Part shown: one piece after another, positions 7,380-17,300 of the stretch
How the letters are laid out: the number at the start of each line of letters is the position of its first letter
Numbering within the stretch: position 1 is the first letter of the stretch
Assembly: GCA_002297545.1 (NCBI GenBank)
Contig: DBLZ01000004.1
Coordinates: forward strand, 1 to 28,553
Length of the DNA: 28,553 nt
Direction: 5' to 3'
From: Prevotellaceae bacterium UBA711
GTDB lineage: Bacteria; Bacteroidota; Bacteroidia; Bacteroidales; Bacteroidaceae
Position numbers and translations under genes: made by a program
The notes under the pieces: generated by a model
The model's database searches: none
Seen by the model: the letters and a program-made list of their open reading frames with translations, nothing else
Told to the model about the DNA's origin: nothing

Positions 7380-8098
7380 ACCGTAAAGACCGACAACATA
7401 CAGAACTGTCCATAGTGATGCCATGCCTAAACGAGGAACGTACGCTGGCCACCTGCATAGGCAAGGCGCGTGCCTTCCTGGAACGTACAGGAATCCGCGG
7501 GGAGGTGATTGTGGCAGACAACGGCAGCAAGGATGCCTCGGTGGAGATAGCCAGGGAAATGGCAGACCGGGTGGTGCATGTGGCCCACAAAGGATATGGT
7601 CATGCACTGAACGGTGGCATAATGGCGGCCAAGGGGGAATATGTGGTGATGGGTGATGCCGATGACAGTTACGACTTCCTTGCCCTGGACGGGTTTGTGG
7701 GCCTGTTGCGGGAGGGAAACGATATGGTCATAGGCAACCGCTTCAGCGGAGGAATACGGAAAGGTGCCATGCCATGGCTGCACCGCTATGTGGGAAATCC
7801 CGTGCTGTCAGCCATAGGCCGCCTGCTGTTCCATAACAAGGTGGGCGACTACCATTGCGGACTGAGGGGATTTACGAAAGCAGCCTATCTGGAGATACAT
7901 CCCGAGTGTGGAGGAATGGACTTTGCATCGGAGATGATAATAAAGGCCTCCATGCAGGGCCTGCGTATAGCCGAAACGCCCGTGACCCTGTATCCTGACG
8001 GGCGCAACCGCCCTCCGCATCTGAGAACATGGAGCGACGGATGCAGGCACATGAAACTAATGATGGAATTATTCTTGAAACGTAACAGAAAGAAATGA
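7376..8098 (+). CDS. GT2 family polyprenyl-phosphate sugar synthase-like enzyme
   Basis: A 240-residue GT-A fold glycosyltransferase: LSIVMPCLNEERTLATCI (nucleotide-binding start), VIVADNGSKDAS, GYGHALNGGIMAAKGEYVVMGDADDSYD with the metal-binding D-A-D at 94-96, then IGNRFSGG and GDYHCGLRGF. This is the DPM1/DPG-synthase type layout, which transfers a sugar from a nucleotide sugar to polyprenyl phosphate on the cytoplasmic face. There is no C-terminal membrane domain, so it would act as a soluble or peripheral protein. It overlaps by 4 bases both the upstream GT-C gene and the downstream DUF1573 lipoprotein gene (ATGA at 8095), so the three form an operon. Donor sugar is not determinable. Confidence 0.85.
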   Translation: MNRKDRQHTELSIVMPCLNEERTLATCIGKARAFLERTGIRGEVIVADNGSKDASVEIAREMADRVVHVAHKGYGHALNGGIMAAKGEYVVMGDADDSYDFLALDGFVGLLREGNDMVIGNRFSGGIRKGAMPWLHRYVGNPVLSAIGRLLFHNKVGDYHCGLRGFTKAAYLEIHPECGGMDFASEMIIKASMQGLRIAETPVTLYPDGRNRPPHLRTWSDGCRHMKLMMELFLKRNRKK

Positions 8099-8499
8099 AA
8101 CGAACTACCCGGATACCTTATATATATATTATGGGAAGTATCTTCCTGCTCCAGGCATGCCATAGGAAGGCAGAGCCGGAGATTGTTTACGAACCGACCG
8201 ATGTGACTGTGGACGCGGACGAAGTGGACATAGGGGAAATAGGTCCCGGGACAAAGCACGATGTGAAATACAAGATACACAATTCGGGCAAGCACACATT
8301 GCATATCAGCAATGTCCTGCCATCCTGCGAATGTACCACGGCCAAGTGTGACAAGCAGGATGCCGAGCCGGGCGAACATGTGACGGTTACCCTTACCTAT
8401 AAGGCGGAAGATTTCTCGGGATTTGTCTACAGGACGGCAGAGGTGGAATGCAACACGGAGGAACCGGTGATACTGACTCTGACGGGAACGATAAAATAA
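8095..8499 (+). CDS. DUF1573 lipoprotein
   Basis: A 134-residue small lipoprotein: basic start, hydrophobic segment, lipobox LLQAC with Cys22. The rest is a single DUF1573 domain (VDIGEIGPGTKHDVKYKIHNSGKHTLHISNVLPSCECTTAKC..., ending in VILTLTGTIK), an Ig-like beta fold common in Bacteroidetes envelopes and of unknown function. The conserved Cys cluster C-E-C-T-T-A-K-C follows the usual position. It is translated from an ATGA overlap with the GT2 gene, which ties it to the glycosyltransferase pair. It is shorter than and not closely similar to the thioredoxin/DUF1573 protein at 1874-2815. Confidence 0.8.
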   Translation: MKRTTRIPYIYIMGSIFLLQACHRKAEPEIVYEPTDVTVDADEVDIGEIGPGTKHDVKYKIHNSGKHTLHISNVLPSCECTTAKCDKQDAEPGEHVTVTLTYKAEDFSGFVYRTAEVECNTEEPVILTLTGTIK

Positions 8500-8655
8500 C
8501 ATGACGTGCATCTGATATTTGGAGTGACGCCTGCCTTGGCAAACCAATAAGTGATCTGAATAATGCTCATAGCCATACTGCACATTACTTACATGATTGC
8601 CAATGGCAGCGCCGCTCCAACCATCGGGGAGAACCTAAAACAAAACCACAAGAAC

Positions 8656-9741
8656 ATGAAAATATCACGAATACTACTTATGTGCACAGGCATGCTCACT
8701 GCCTGTTCGCAACCCAAAGAAAAGAAAGAGGAGAAGAACACGGAAGGCGTTACCGTCATTCTAAGCCAAGAAGAGGAATTGCCAGCCGTGGAGGTGGAAG
8801 TGTTGAGGAACGGGAAGTTTGCCCAGGAGATACTGAGCAACGGCATCCTGTCTTCGGTGAAGAAGGCAGACCTGTTTTGGAAAGCTTCCGGCATTATCAC
8901 TCACATCCATGTACGTAACGGTGACAGGGTGAGGCATGGGCAAGTGCTGGCCGAAATAGACAAAGAAAAGTTGGAACTGTCCTTGCAACAGGCCTCAGAC
9001 AGCAGGAAGCGGTCTTATCTGGACATGCAGGACTTCCTGATAGGCCAGGGCTACAAAATCAGCGATTCGCTGTCAGTACCGGATAACATTAAAGAACTTG
9101 CCTCCATGAAGAGCGGATACGGGCAGGCATGCATAAACTACAGGAGCGCCCAAATAGCCTTGCAGGAGGCCACCCTGACCGCCCCCTTTTCAGGCGTTGT
9201 AGCCAACCTCACGGCCAAGCCCTACAATCAGACCGGTTCCGGCGGAGCATTCTGCACACTTTTGGACAACAGCAGCATGGAGGTGGAATTCCCGGTCATG
9301 GAAAATGAGATACGTTCGCTGCGACAGGGAGATGCCGTACAGGTGGCCCTGTATGCAGACGAGGACGACAACGCACCAGGACGTATCGTTTCCATCAACC
9401 CGCTGATAGGCGAAAACGGACTTACCAAGGTGTGTGCCATAGTACCACAGACGCCCAAGCATTGGTTCGACGGCATGAAGGTGAGGGTGAACATACACAG
9501 GAACACAGACGGACATCTGGTGGTGCCCAAGGAGGCCGTGGTGGTACGCGACGGACGCCGCGTGGCATTTACGGTACGCAAGAGCAAGGCCTACTGGAAC
9601 TATGTGACCATAGGCTATGAAAACAGTTCCAGCTATACGATAACCAAAGGCCTGAAGGAAGGAGACAGCGTGATAGTGTCTGGCAACCAGAACCTGGCAC
9701 ACTTTACTCCCATAGCCATTAAAAACAACTCCGCGGAATGA
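8656..9741 (+). CDS. RND efflux periplasmic adaptor (MFP) lipoprotein
   Basis: A 361-residue adaptor of the HlyD/AcrA family linking an RND permease to an outer-membrane channel. I chose the ATG at 8656 because it gives a lipoprotein signal (MKISRILLMCTGMLTAC, lipobox LTAC, Cys17); an in-frame ATG at 8563 would bury this signal. Domains: half lipoyl motif (IITHIHVRNGDRVRHGQVLAEID), a short helical hairpin (about 110-160), second lipoyl half (ATLTAPFSGVVANLTAKPYNQ), beta-barrel, and membrane-proximal domain (HLVVPKEAVVVRDGRRVAFTV). The short hairpin fits Bacteroidetes RND adaptors. The stop overlaps the permease start (ATGA at 9738). It is the only adaptor for the two permeases of this operon. 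Confidence 0.9.
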   Translation: MKISRILLMCTGMLTACSQPKEKKEEKNTEGVTVILSQEEELPAVEVEVLRNGKFAQEILSNGILSSVKKADLFWKASGIITHIHVRNGDRVRHGQVLAEIDKEKLELSLQQASDSRKRSYLDMQDFLIGQGYKISDSLSVPDNIKELASMKSGYGQACINYRSAQIALQEATLTAPFSGVVANLTAKPYNQTGSGGAFCTLLDNSSMEVEFPVMENEIRSLRQGDAVQVALYADEDDNAPGRIVSINPLIGENGLTKVCAIVPQTPKHWFDGMKVRVNIHRNTDGHLVVPKEAVVVRDGRRVAFTVRKSKAYWNYVTIGYENSSSYTITKGLKEGDSVIVSGNQNLAHFTPIAIKNNSAE

Positions 9742-12700
9742 TTGACTACCTACTGAAACGCCCCATCTCGGTATTCGTATCGTTCGCCACGGTCATCATG
9801 CTGGCCATGCTGGCCTATTTTCGCCTGCCCACTTCCCTGTTGCCGGACATTCCCATACCGGAAATCATAGTGCAGGCTTCTGCCGACAACCTGTCGTCGG
9901 AAGAGATGGAGCATGCTGTCATCACCCCCTTGCGCCAACGCCTGATGCAGATGGGGCACCTGTCCGACATACGCAGCATCACGCAGAACGAGAGCGGACA
10001 GATACGCCTGGTCTTTGATTACGGCACACGTATGGACCTGGCCTTTGTCGATGCCAATGAAAAGGTGGATGCCGCCATGAACTCATTGCCAAGAGGTACC
10101 AAACGGCCATTGGTGACAAAGGCCAGTGCCACTGACCTGCCTGTCTTCGACCTTGTGATGTCGTTCCACGGCGACACGCTGACGCAACCCGTAAACGAGG
10201 ATGACTTCATACAGATGTGCGAACTGGCGCAGAATGTCATCAAGCGCAGGCTGGAACAGTTGCCTGAGGTATCCATGGTGGACATGTCCGGCCTGTGGGA
10301 AAGAGAGCTGTTCATTTCCGTGGACAAGGAGACCGTCGCCTCGCTGGGTATTACGGAAAAGGATATAGAGCGTGTATTCAACGAAAACAACATCGAGACC
10401 TACAATGCCGTAGTGAGGGACGGGGGCTTTGAGTTCAACATACGCTTCTCGTCCTCCGTGCGTACGGCCGAAGACGTGGAGAACCTGTACCTGAAACATG
10501 GCGGCAGGATACTCCGCATGAAGGACATCGCACATACTGAGTTCAAGCCGGGACAGGCACGGGGCGGAGTCTTCTACAACGGGAAACAGGCCCTGGTGCT
10601 GTCCATCATCAAGCATCCGGACGTAAAAATGGACGAATTGCAGGAGAACGTGGACAGAACGCTGGCCAATTTCCGCAAGGCTTACCCCAAGATAGAGTTT
10701 CACATAACCCACAACCAGTCGGAACTGCTGGATGTCACCATAGGCAGTCTGAAGCAGGACCTGTTGCTGGGACTGTTGCTGATTTTCCTGGTGACGCTGT
10801 TCTTCCTGAGGGATGTCAGGTTGCCGTTCCTGATAGGCACCACGCTGTTCGTGTCCCTTGTCATAAGTTTCGGTCTATTCTACATAGCCGATCTTTCGCT
10901 GAACATCATATCGCTTGTGGGACTGATTCTGTCGGTGGGCATGATGATAGACAACGCCATCATAGTTACCGACAACATCACACAATACCGGCAGGCGGGA
11001 CTGAGCATAGACCATGCCTGCATAAAGGGCACCCAGGAGGTGATAACCCCAATGCTGAGTTCCATGCTGACGACGATAGCCGTGTTCCTGCCTCTGGTGT
11101 TCATCGGCGGCATATCGGGTGCCATATTCTATGACCAGGCACTCTCCATCACGTTGAGCCTGGCTGTGTCCTACGTCACAGCCATCACCTTCTTGCCGGT
11201 GTTCTATAAGATGGTGTTCAGGGGAAAGATCACTGCCGTTGCGGCACCACGCCACACGTTGCTGTTCACATGGTACGAGAAATGCATCAACTGGGTGTTC
11301 GCCCACAAAGTGCTGACCTGCATGGCCACGGTGCTTACCTTCCCCTTGTGCTACTTCCTGTTCGTGTGGATAGATAAGGAGAAGATGCCCTACATAACAC
11401 ATCAGGAGGCCGTGGTGGAGATAGACTGGAACGAGAGCATACACCTGGGCGAGAACGTGCAGAGGGCCAACAGGCTGATTGCCTTCGTTGGGGAACTGTC
11501 CGACAATAGCGTACTGTTTACGGGACAGCAGCAATTCCTGATAGGCAACAAGAGAAAACTGGGGACAACGGAGGCCAAACTCTATGCCCACATGACTGCG
11601 GGCAACACCCCGGAGGCTTTCGCGCAAGCGGTGGACTCATTCTTCAAACGCTATTATCCGAATGCCTTCTATACGGTGGCTCCACCCGAAACCGTGTTCG
11701 AAGACCTGTTCTCCACCTCGGAAGCAGACCTGACCATACAGCTGGTGCCGTACAACGAGTTGTGGAACTTCTCGTCGGACTCGCTGGCGCGTTTCGCACA
11801 CGGTGTGGAGCAAGACATCATGGAGACGGTGTCCGTCCCGCCATATTCCAGCCATATACAAATCAACCTGGAACACGAAAAGATGCTTCTGTCGGGCGTG
11901 TCTGCCGACGAGGTAATACATACGATAAAGAACAGCCTTGGCGAAAACAAGTTCGCCACGTTGAGAAACTACACCCAGTACATTCCGGTGCAGATAGAGC
12001 GCGATGAGAAGAAGATAGCGGACATACTCAATACCACCTTCGTCAAAGGAGGCAGCGGTAGCGACCTATACCCGTTGCGCGAATTTGTCACGCTCTCCTA
12101 CTTCACCGCCCCCAAGGAGATAGTGGCCGGAACGAACGGTATCTACATGCCCCTGCAGATAACCGATATGAAGAACGGTGACGTTACGGCAAGGGAGGTG
12201 CAGCGTGTCATGAGGGAACATCCCGAATGGAAGTATCTGCTGAGCGGAGCATACCTGCAGAACAAGGAGATGATAGGGGGCCTTGTAATGGTGCTGTTCA
12301 TATCCATCATAATGATGTACCTGATACTGACGGCACAGTTCGAATCCTTCCTTCAGCCCCTCATCCTGCTGGCCGAGATACCCATAGACATAGCTGCCGC
12401 CCTGTTGTGCCTGATGGCTTGCGGACATACGCTGAACCTGATGTCGGCCATAGGAATCGTGGTGACGTGCGGCGTCATTGTCAACGACTCTATACTGAAG
12501 ATCAACGTCATCAATGAACTGCGGGCAGAGAGTGTACCGCTGATGGAGGCCATACACGAGGCGGGAAAGAAACGTCTGCGCTCCATAGTAATCACATCGC
12601 TGACATCCATCCTGGCACTGGTGCCCATACTGTTCAGTTCGGACATGGGGTCGGAACTGCAAAAGCCCTTTGCCATAGCCATGATAGGTGCCATGACGAT

Positions 12701-12785
12701 AGGAACCTTGGTGAGCTTGTTTATCATACCGTTGATATACGCCCTTATATATAAAGGAAAGAGCAACCAGGCAACACAGTCATAG
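9738..12785 (+). CDS. RND efflux permease 1 (AcrB/HAE1-like)
   Basis: A 1015-residue inner-membrane proton-driven exporter with the usual RND layout: TM1 at the start (LLKRPISVFVSFATVIMLAML), periplasmic porter loop, TM2-6, internal repeat with a second large loop, TM8-12. In TM4 the motif is GMMIDNAIIV, so the first of the AcrB Asp pair is kept (Asp405) and the second is Asn406. In TM10 the motif is GVIVNDSILKIN, with Asn916 where AcrB has its relay Lys. This DN/N set-up is common in Bacteroidetes RND pumps. It overlaps the adaptor gene and is followed after 24 bases by the TolC-like gene, then by a second permease. Substrate unknown. Confidence 0.92.
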   Translation: MIDYLLKRPISVFVSFATVIMLAMLAYFRLPTSLLPDIPIPEIIVQASADNLSSEEMEHAVITPLRQRLMQMGHLSDIRSITQNESGQIRLVFDYGTRMDLAFVDANEKVDAAMNSLPRGTKRPLVTKASATDLPVFDLVMSFHGDTLTQPVNEDDFIQMCELAQNVIKRRLEQLPEVSMVDMSGLWERELFISVDKETVASLGITEKDIERVFNENNIETYNAVVRDGGFEFNIRFSSSVRTAEDVENLYLKHGGRILRMKDIAHTEFKPGQARGGVFYNGKQALVLSIIKHPDVKMDELQENVDRTLANFRKAYPKIEFHITHNQSELLDVTIGSLKQDLLLGLLLIFLVTLFFLRDVRLPFLIGTTLFVSLVISFGLFYIADLSLNIISLVGLILSVGMMIDNAIIVTDNITQYRQAGLSIDHACIKGTQEVITPMLSSMLTTIAVFLPLVFIGGISGAIFYDQALSITLSLAVSYVTAITFLPVFYKMVFRGKITAVAAPRHTLLFTWYEKCINWVFAHKVLTCMATVLTFPLCYFLFVWIDKEKMPYITHQEAVVEIDWNESIHLGENVQRANRLIAFVGELSDNSVLFTGQQQFLIGNKRKLGTTEAKLYAHMTAGNTPEAFAQAVDSFFKRYYPNAFYTVAPPETVFEDLFSTSEADLTIQLVPYNELWNFSSDSLARFAHGVEQDIMETVSVPPYSSHIQINLEHEKMLLSGVSADEVIHTIKNSLGENKFATLRNYTQYIPVQIERDEKKIADILNTTFVKGGSGSDLYPLREFVTLSYFTAPKEIVAGTNGIYMPLQITDMKNGDVTAREVQRVMREHPEWKYLLSGAYLQNKEMIGGLVMVLFISIIMMYLILTAQFESFLQPLILLAEIPIDIAAALLCLMACGHTLNLMSAIGIVVTCGVIVNDSILKINVINELRAESVPLMEAIHEAGKKRLRSIVITSLTSILALVPILFSSDMGSELQKPFAIAMIGAMTIGTLVSLFIIPLIYALIYKGKSNQATQS

Positions 12786-12809
12786 ACATAACCAAAGAAG
12801 AAGACAATC

Positions 12810-14330
12810 ATGAAACACCTTATTATATATGCACTCCTGCCGATAGTGTGCCTGTGTCTTGCGCCACGCCAGCTCAAGGCACAGGCCGATGTTGCATTGC
12901 AACGGTACATGGAACTGACATTGGACCAGGTCATAGCCACTGCCATAGACAGTTCGCTGAACTCCATGTTGGCACAGAACCAGTTCCTGGCCAGCTACTG
13001 GCAATACCGTTCGTACAAGGCCGAACGCCTGCCGTCATTGTCGTTCAGTTCAACGCCGATACAATACTACCAGACCTTCGTGAAGCGATACGACTCACAG
13101 AACAACATAGACCTGTACAAACAGCAAAAGAGCATCTATTCTTCGGCCGGCCTGCGTGCACAACAGAACGTGGTATGGACGGGAGGCGTGCTCTCGCTCG
13201 AAACCAACCTGGACTTCCTGAGGAACTTTGGCATGGACACGTACACGCAGTTCTCTTCCGTCCCCGTACGTATAGGCTATTCCCAGTCGCTGTTCGGCTT
13301 CAACTCCTTCAAGTGGAGCAAGAAGATAGAGCCGCTGGAATACGAACGGGCGCAAAAGGTACTGGTGTACGAGTTTGAAAACATCGCAAGCACTGCCATA
13401 ACATATTTCTTCAACCAGGCAATGAACCAGATGCTCTATGAGATGAGCGTGGTGAACGTGGCGCAATGCGACACCGCCTACCAGACCGGGCTGGAAAGGC
13501 AGAAGATAGGCAATATCACCCAAGCCGACCTGCTGGCCTTGAAGCTGAATGCCATCAATGCACGCAACAGGATGGAAAACACGAAGATGAACCTGGACAA
13601 GAGTACCTTTGCCCTGGCATCATTCCTCCGCTATGCACCCGACACCCAATTCAATCTCACGCTGCCTACCGACATTCCATCACTGACGATAGCCCCGGAA
13701 GAAGCTCTGGCATACGCAAAGAACGGCAACCCGAAAATGCAGGAACTGGCCTTGAATATACTGCGGGCACGCCAAAACCTGGAACGTGCCGAGAGGTCGC
13801 GCTTCTCCTCTTCCGTATCGCTCAGCGTGGGCTTCAACCAGGTTGCCGACCGCTTCAAGGACGTGTACAGCGATCCGTTGCGACAGGATGCCGTGAGCGT
13901 GTCTTTCAGCATACCCATACTGGACTGGGGAAGAAGCCGGGGACAGATAAATATGGCCAAAAGCACGCTGAACACAGCGCTTATCTCCAAGGAGCAGGCA
14001 GAAGAAGCGTTTGAGCAGGAAGTGATTCTGTCCGTGAAGGACTTCAACATGCGTTATGCGCAAATCATTTCGGCCCACGAAGCCCGCCAAGTGGCCGAAC
14101 TGGCCTATGAAGCCACATACCAGCGCTTTCTCATAGGCAAGGCCGACGTAAACACGCTGAGCATAGCGCAAAGCCGGCGTACCGATGCCCAGCAGAGCTA
14201 CATCAGTGCCATAGCCAATTACTGGGCTGGCTACTACGCCATAAGGAAGTACACACTGTACGATTTCCTCAAAGGCCGGCCCATAGACATATCCATAGAC
14301 CGCATCCTTGCCAACAAACGGAGAAAATAG
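12810..14330 (+). CDS. TolC family outer-membrane channel
   Basis: A 506-residue outer-membrane efflux protein. It has a cleavable signal peptide (hydrophobic stretch IIYALLPIVCLCLA, ending near LKAQA), then two OEP (PF02321) repeats rich in heptad-like helices with strand segments: residues about 30-260 (LTLDQVIATAIDSSLNS...) and about 280-490 (APEEALAYAKNGNPKMQELALNILRARQNLERAERSRF..., PILDWGRSRGQINMAKSTL..). The DWGRSRGQI segment is typical of the family. It would complete a tripartite pump with the adaptor and the permeases, with 24 bases before and 8 bases after it in the operon. Confidence 0.92.
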   Translation: MKHLIIYALLPIVCLCLAPRQLKAQADVALQRYMELTLDQVIATAIDSSLNSMLAQNQFLASYWQYRSYKAERLPSLSFSSTPIQYYQTFVKRYDSQNNIDLYKQQKSIYSSAGLRAQQNVVWTGGVLSLETNLDFLRNFGMDTYTQFSSVPVRIGYSQSLFGFNSFKWSKKIEPLEYERAQKVLVYEFENIASTAITYFFNQAMNQMLYEMSVVNVAQCDTAYQTGLERQKIGNITQADLLALKLNAINARNRMENTKMNLDKSTFALASFLRYAPDTQFNLTLPTDIPSLTIAPEEALAYAKNGNPKMQELALNILRARQNLERAERSRFSSSVSLSVGFNQVADRFKDVYSDPLRQDAVSVSFSIPILDWGRSRGQINMAKSTLNTALISKEQAEEAFEQEVILSVKDFNMRYAQIISAHEARQVAELAYEATYQRFLIGKADVNTLSIAQSRRTDAQQSYISAIANYWAGYYAIRKYTLYDFLKGRPIDISIDRILANKRRK

Positions 14331-14338
14331 CATGTAAT

Positions 14339-17300
14339 ATGAAATTGCCCAAACGTCTGTCTTTCCCCGTACTCATATATTTCATCGCACTGTCCCTGGT
14401 GGGGCTGTGCCTCGTACCATGGTTGTCAATAAAGCTGGTACCGAGCCGCACCACGTCACAGCTCTCTGTATCGTTCTCCATGCACGGGCAGTCACCGCGT
14501 GTCATAGAAAGCAATGTCACGGCACAGATAGAGGCGATGCTGTGCCGCATCAGCGGTATAACCGACATACGGTCCACCACAGGCAACGGTAGCGGACGGG
14601 TGACGATATCACTGGACAAAAAAGCCAACATGGATGCCATACGCTTTGAGGTATCCACCGCCATCAGGCAATTGTGGCCTTCGCTGCCGGAAGGGGTGAG
14701 CTATCCGAATATAAGTGTGGGGTATTCCGATTCGCGCGCCACCTCTCCCCTGATTACCTACGTACTCAACGGCCCCGGCACTCCGTACAGCATACTGCAG
14801 TATGCGGACACGCACATACGTCCGCAGCTGACACGCATAGAAGGCATCTCCACGGTGAGCATCTCCGGGGCAACCGCCATGGAGTGGCAGTTGGAGTATG
14901 ACAAGGACGCGCTGGTCAAATACGGCATAACGCCCAATGACATATCCGGTGCCATCTCGGCAAGGTTGGGCAACAGGTTCGTGGGTATGACGACACAGGC
15001 CGATACGATGTACTGCGCCGTGTACGTAAAGCCCTCGTTGGGCAATGGCGCGGACCTGTCCGACATCCCGGTGAAGAGGATTGAGGGAAAGATGGTGCGA
15101 GTGGGAGAACTGGCGAAGATCACCCATCAGGAGCAGAAAGCCCGTTCGCACCACCGCATCAACGGGCAGAATACCATCCACATGTCCATATACGCCAATG
15201 AACAGGCCAATCAGATAAAGCTCAGCCGGCAGATACGCAACAGTGTGGAGAACCTTACGAAAACGTTCCCCAAAGGCTATGAATTGCAACTGATTTCCGA
15301 TTCGTCGGAGAGCATAAAGAAGGAGATAACGGACGTGGTGGTGCGTTCGGCCACGGCACTACTCATACTGTTGCTGTTCGTCTTCCTCATACACAGGGAC
15401 CTGAAATACCTGACGGTCATCATGCTGTCCGTAGGAGCCAATATCGCGGTGTCGTTCATATTCTATTACTGGCTCGGCATAGAAATACAAATCTATTCCA
15501 TTGCCGGCATCACCATTTCGCTGGGGCTGGTCATAGACAACATCCTCATCATGGCCGACCACCTGCTGCACCGCAACCGGATGAACATCTTCATGGCCAT
15601 TCTGGCCTCCACGCTCACCACCATTGCCTCGCTGGCGGTGGTATTCTTTCTGGACGAGAAGACGCAACTCAACCTGTGGGACTTTGCCAGAGTGCTGATC
15701 ATCAACCTGTCCGTGTCGCTGATGGTGGCCCTGCTGCTGGTACCTGCCCTACTCTACAATGCGCATCTGACAATAAAGAAGAAGCCCATGTCCGTCCGGC
15801 GCAAGCGGCACGTGGTGCGTTTCAACAGGTTCTATGGCCGCCTCATCACATTCCTGTGCCTGCACAAGAAACTGTGCTATGCCGTGCTGTTGCTGTCGTT
15901 CGGCATCCCGTCGTTCCTCATTCCCTCTTCCATCAAGGGCAAGGACACGCTGGCTACGGCGTATAGTACGGTGATGAGTTCCGACGCATGCAAGGTTGTC
16001 CGCTCCTACCTTGACCCGGCCATAGGCGGAAGCCTTCGCCTGTTCTTACAACGTTCCTCGTCCGGCCACAAGGGAATAGAACGTGACATTCCCACCCTGG
16101 CCATCCAGGCCACCCTGCCCAACGGCAGCACACTGGAAGAAATGAACAACACGGTGAAGAAAGTGGAACGCTCTATCATGCAGTTCAGCGGAGTGGAACA
16201 GTTCGAGACTTCCATCTATTCCCCACAGTCGGCCTATATCCGGGTATCGTTCACACCGGAGGGCATAGCTTCCGGTGTACCTCGCAAGATGAGGGATGCC
16301 GTAGTGGCACAGGTAGTGCGCATAGGCAATGCCACATGGTCGGTACGTGGTGTGGACAGGGGCTTTGACAACAATGTCACCATGAACGGCAGGAACAATG
16401 CCATCAAGCTCAGCGGATATAACTACGATGAGCTGATGTACTATGCCACATGGATAAGCAAACGCCTGAACGAGCATCCGCGCATACAACGCCTTCTCAT
16501 AGTGCCGATGAGCTACTCCTCCGCAAGGGACTATGAAGAATACATCTTCGAGACATCGCCGGAACAACTGGCAGTGAACGATCTGAACATCAGCAACCTG
16601 AGTCAGGCCGTGCAAGGCATGTTGCCACAAAGTGCGAATGCCGGTACTCTGATAAGCAAAGAAAACGGCAACGAACCCATCAACCTGCGTCCCGCTTCGC
16701 TACAAACCACCGAGGTGTGGAACGTGAAGAACAACCTCCAGCAGACCGGGACCAAAACGTTCCGCATAGGCGATGCCGCCAACGTGGCACGCCGCCAGAT
16801 TCCGCGCGACATAGAGAAGTCTAACCAGCAGTACCTGCTCTATATCGCATACGACTTCGTGGGCAACGGTGCCCTGAACCATGCTGTAGTGAGCAAGGTG
16901 GTGGAGGAATGCTCGAAGTATCTGCCCATGGGATACAAGATAGAGAACGTGGAGTATTACTCGTATGACCAGCCGAAGAAGCATACGGAATTCTGGGTGA
17001 TAGTGCTGATAGTCCTCATCATATACATCATCTGCTGCGTACTCTACAACTCGTTCACCATGCCCCTGCTGGTGATAGCCATCATACCCATTTCCTACAT
17101 AGGCATATTCCTCAGCTTCACGGCATTCAAAATCCCACTGAACCAGGGCGGCTTCGCAGCCTTCATCCTGCTGAGCGGCCTGACGTGCAACTCGATCATC
17201 TATATGCTCAACGACTACATATCGCTGCGCGACGAGCATAAGGCCGACAGCCTGCGCACCTACATCAAAGCGTTCAACGGCAAGATCATCCCCATATTCC

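Noticed and set aside
8563..8655. Upstream in-frame ATG extending the RND adaptor by 31 residues
   Set aside because: It would bury the lipoprotein signal that starts at 8656, and the extension has no family match.
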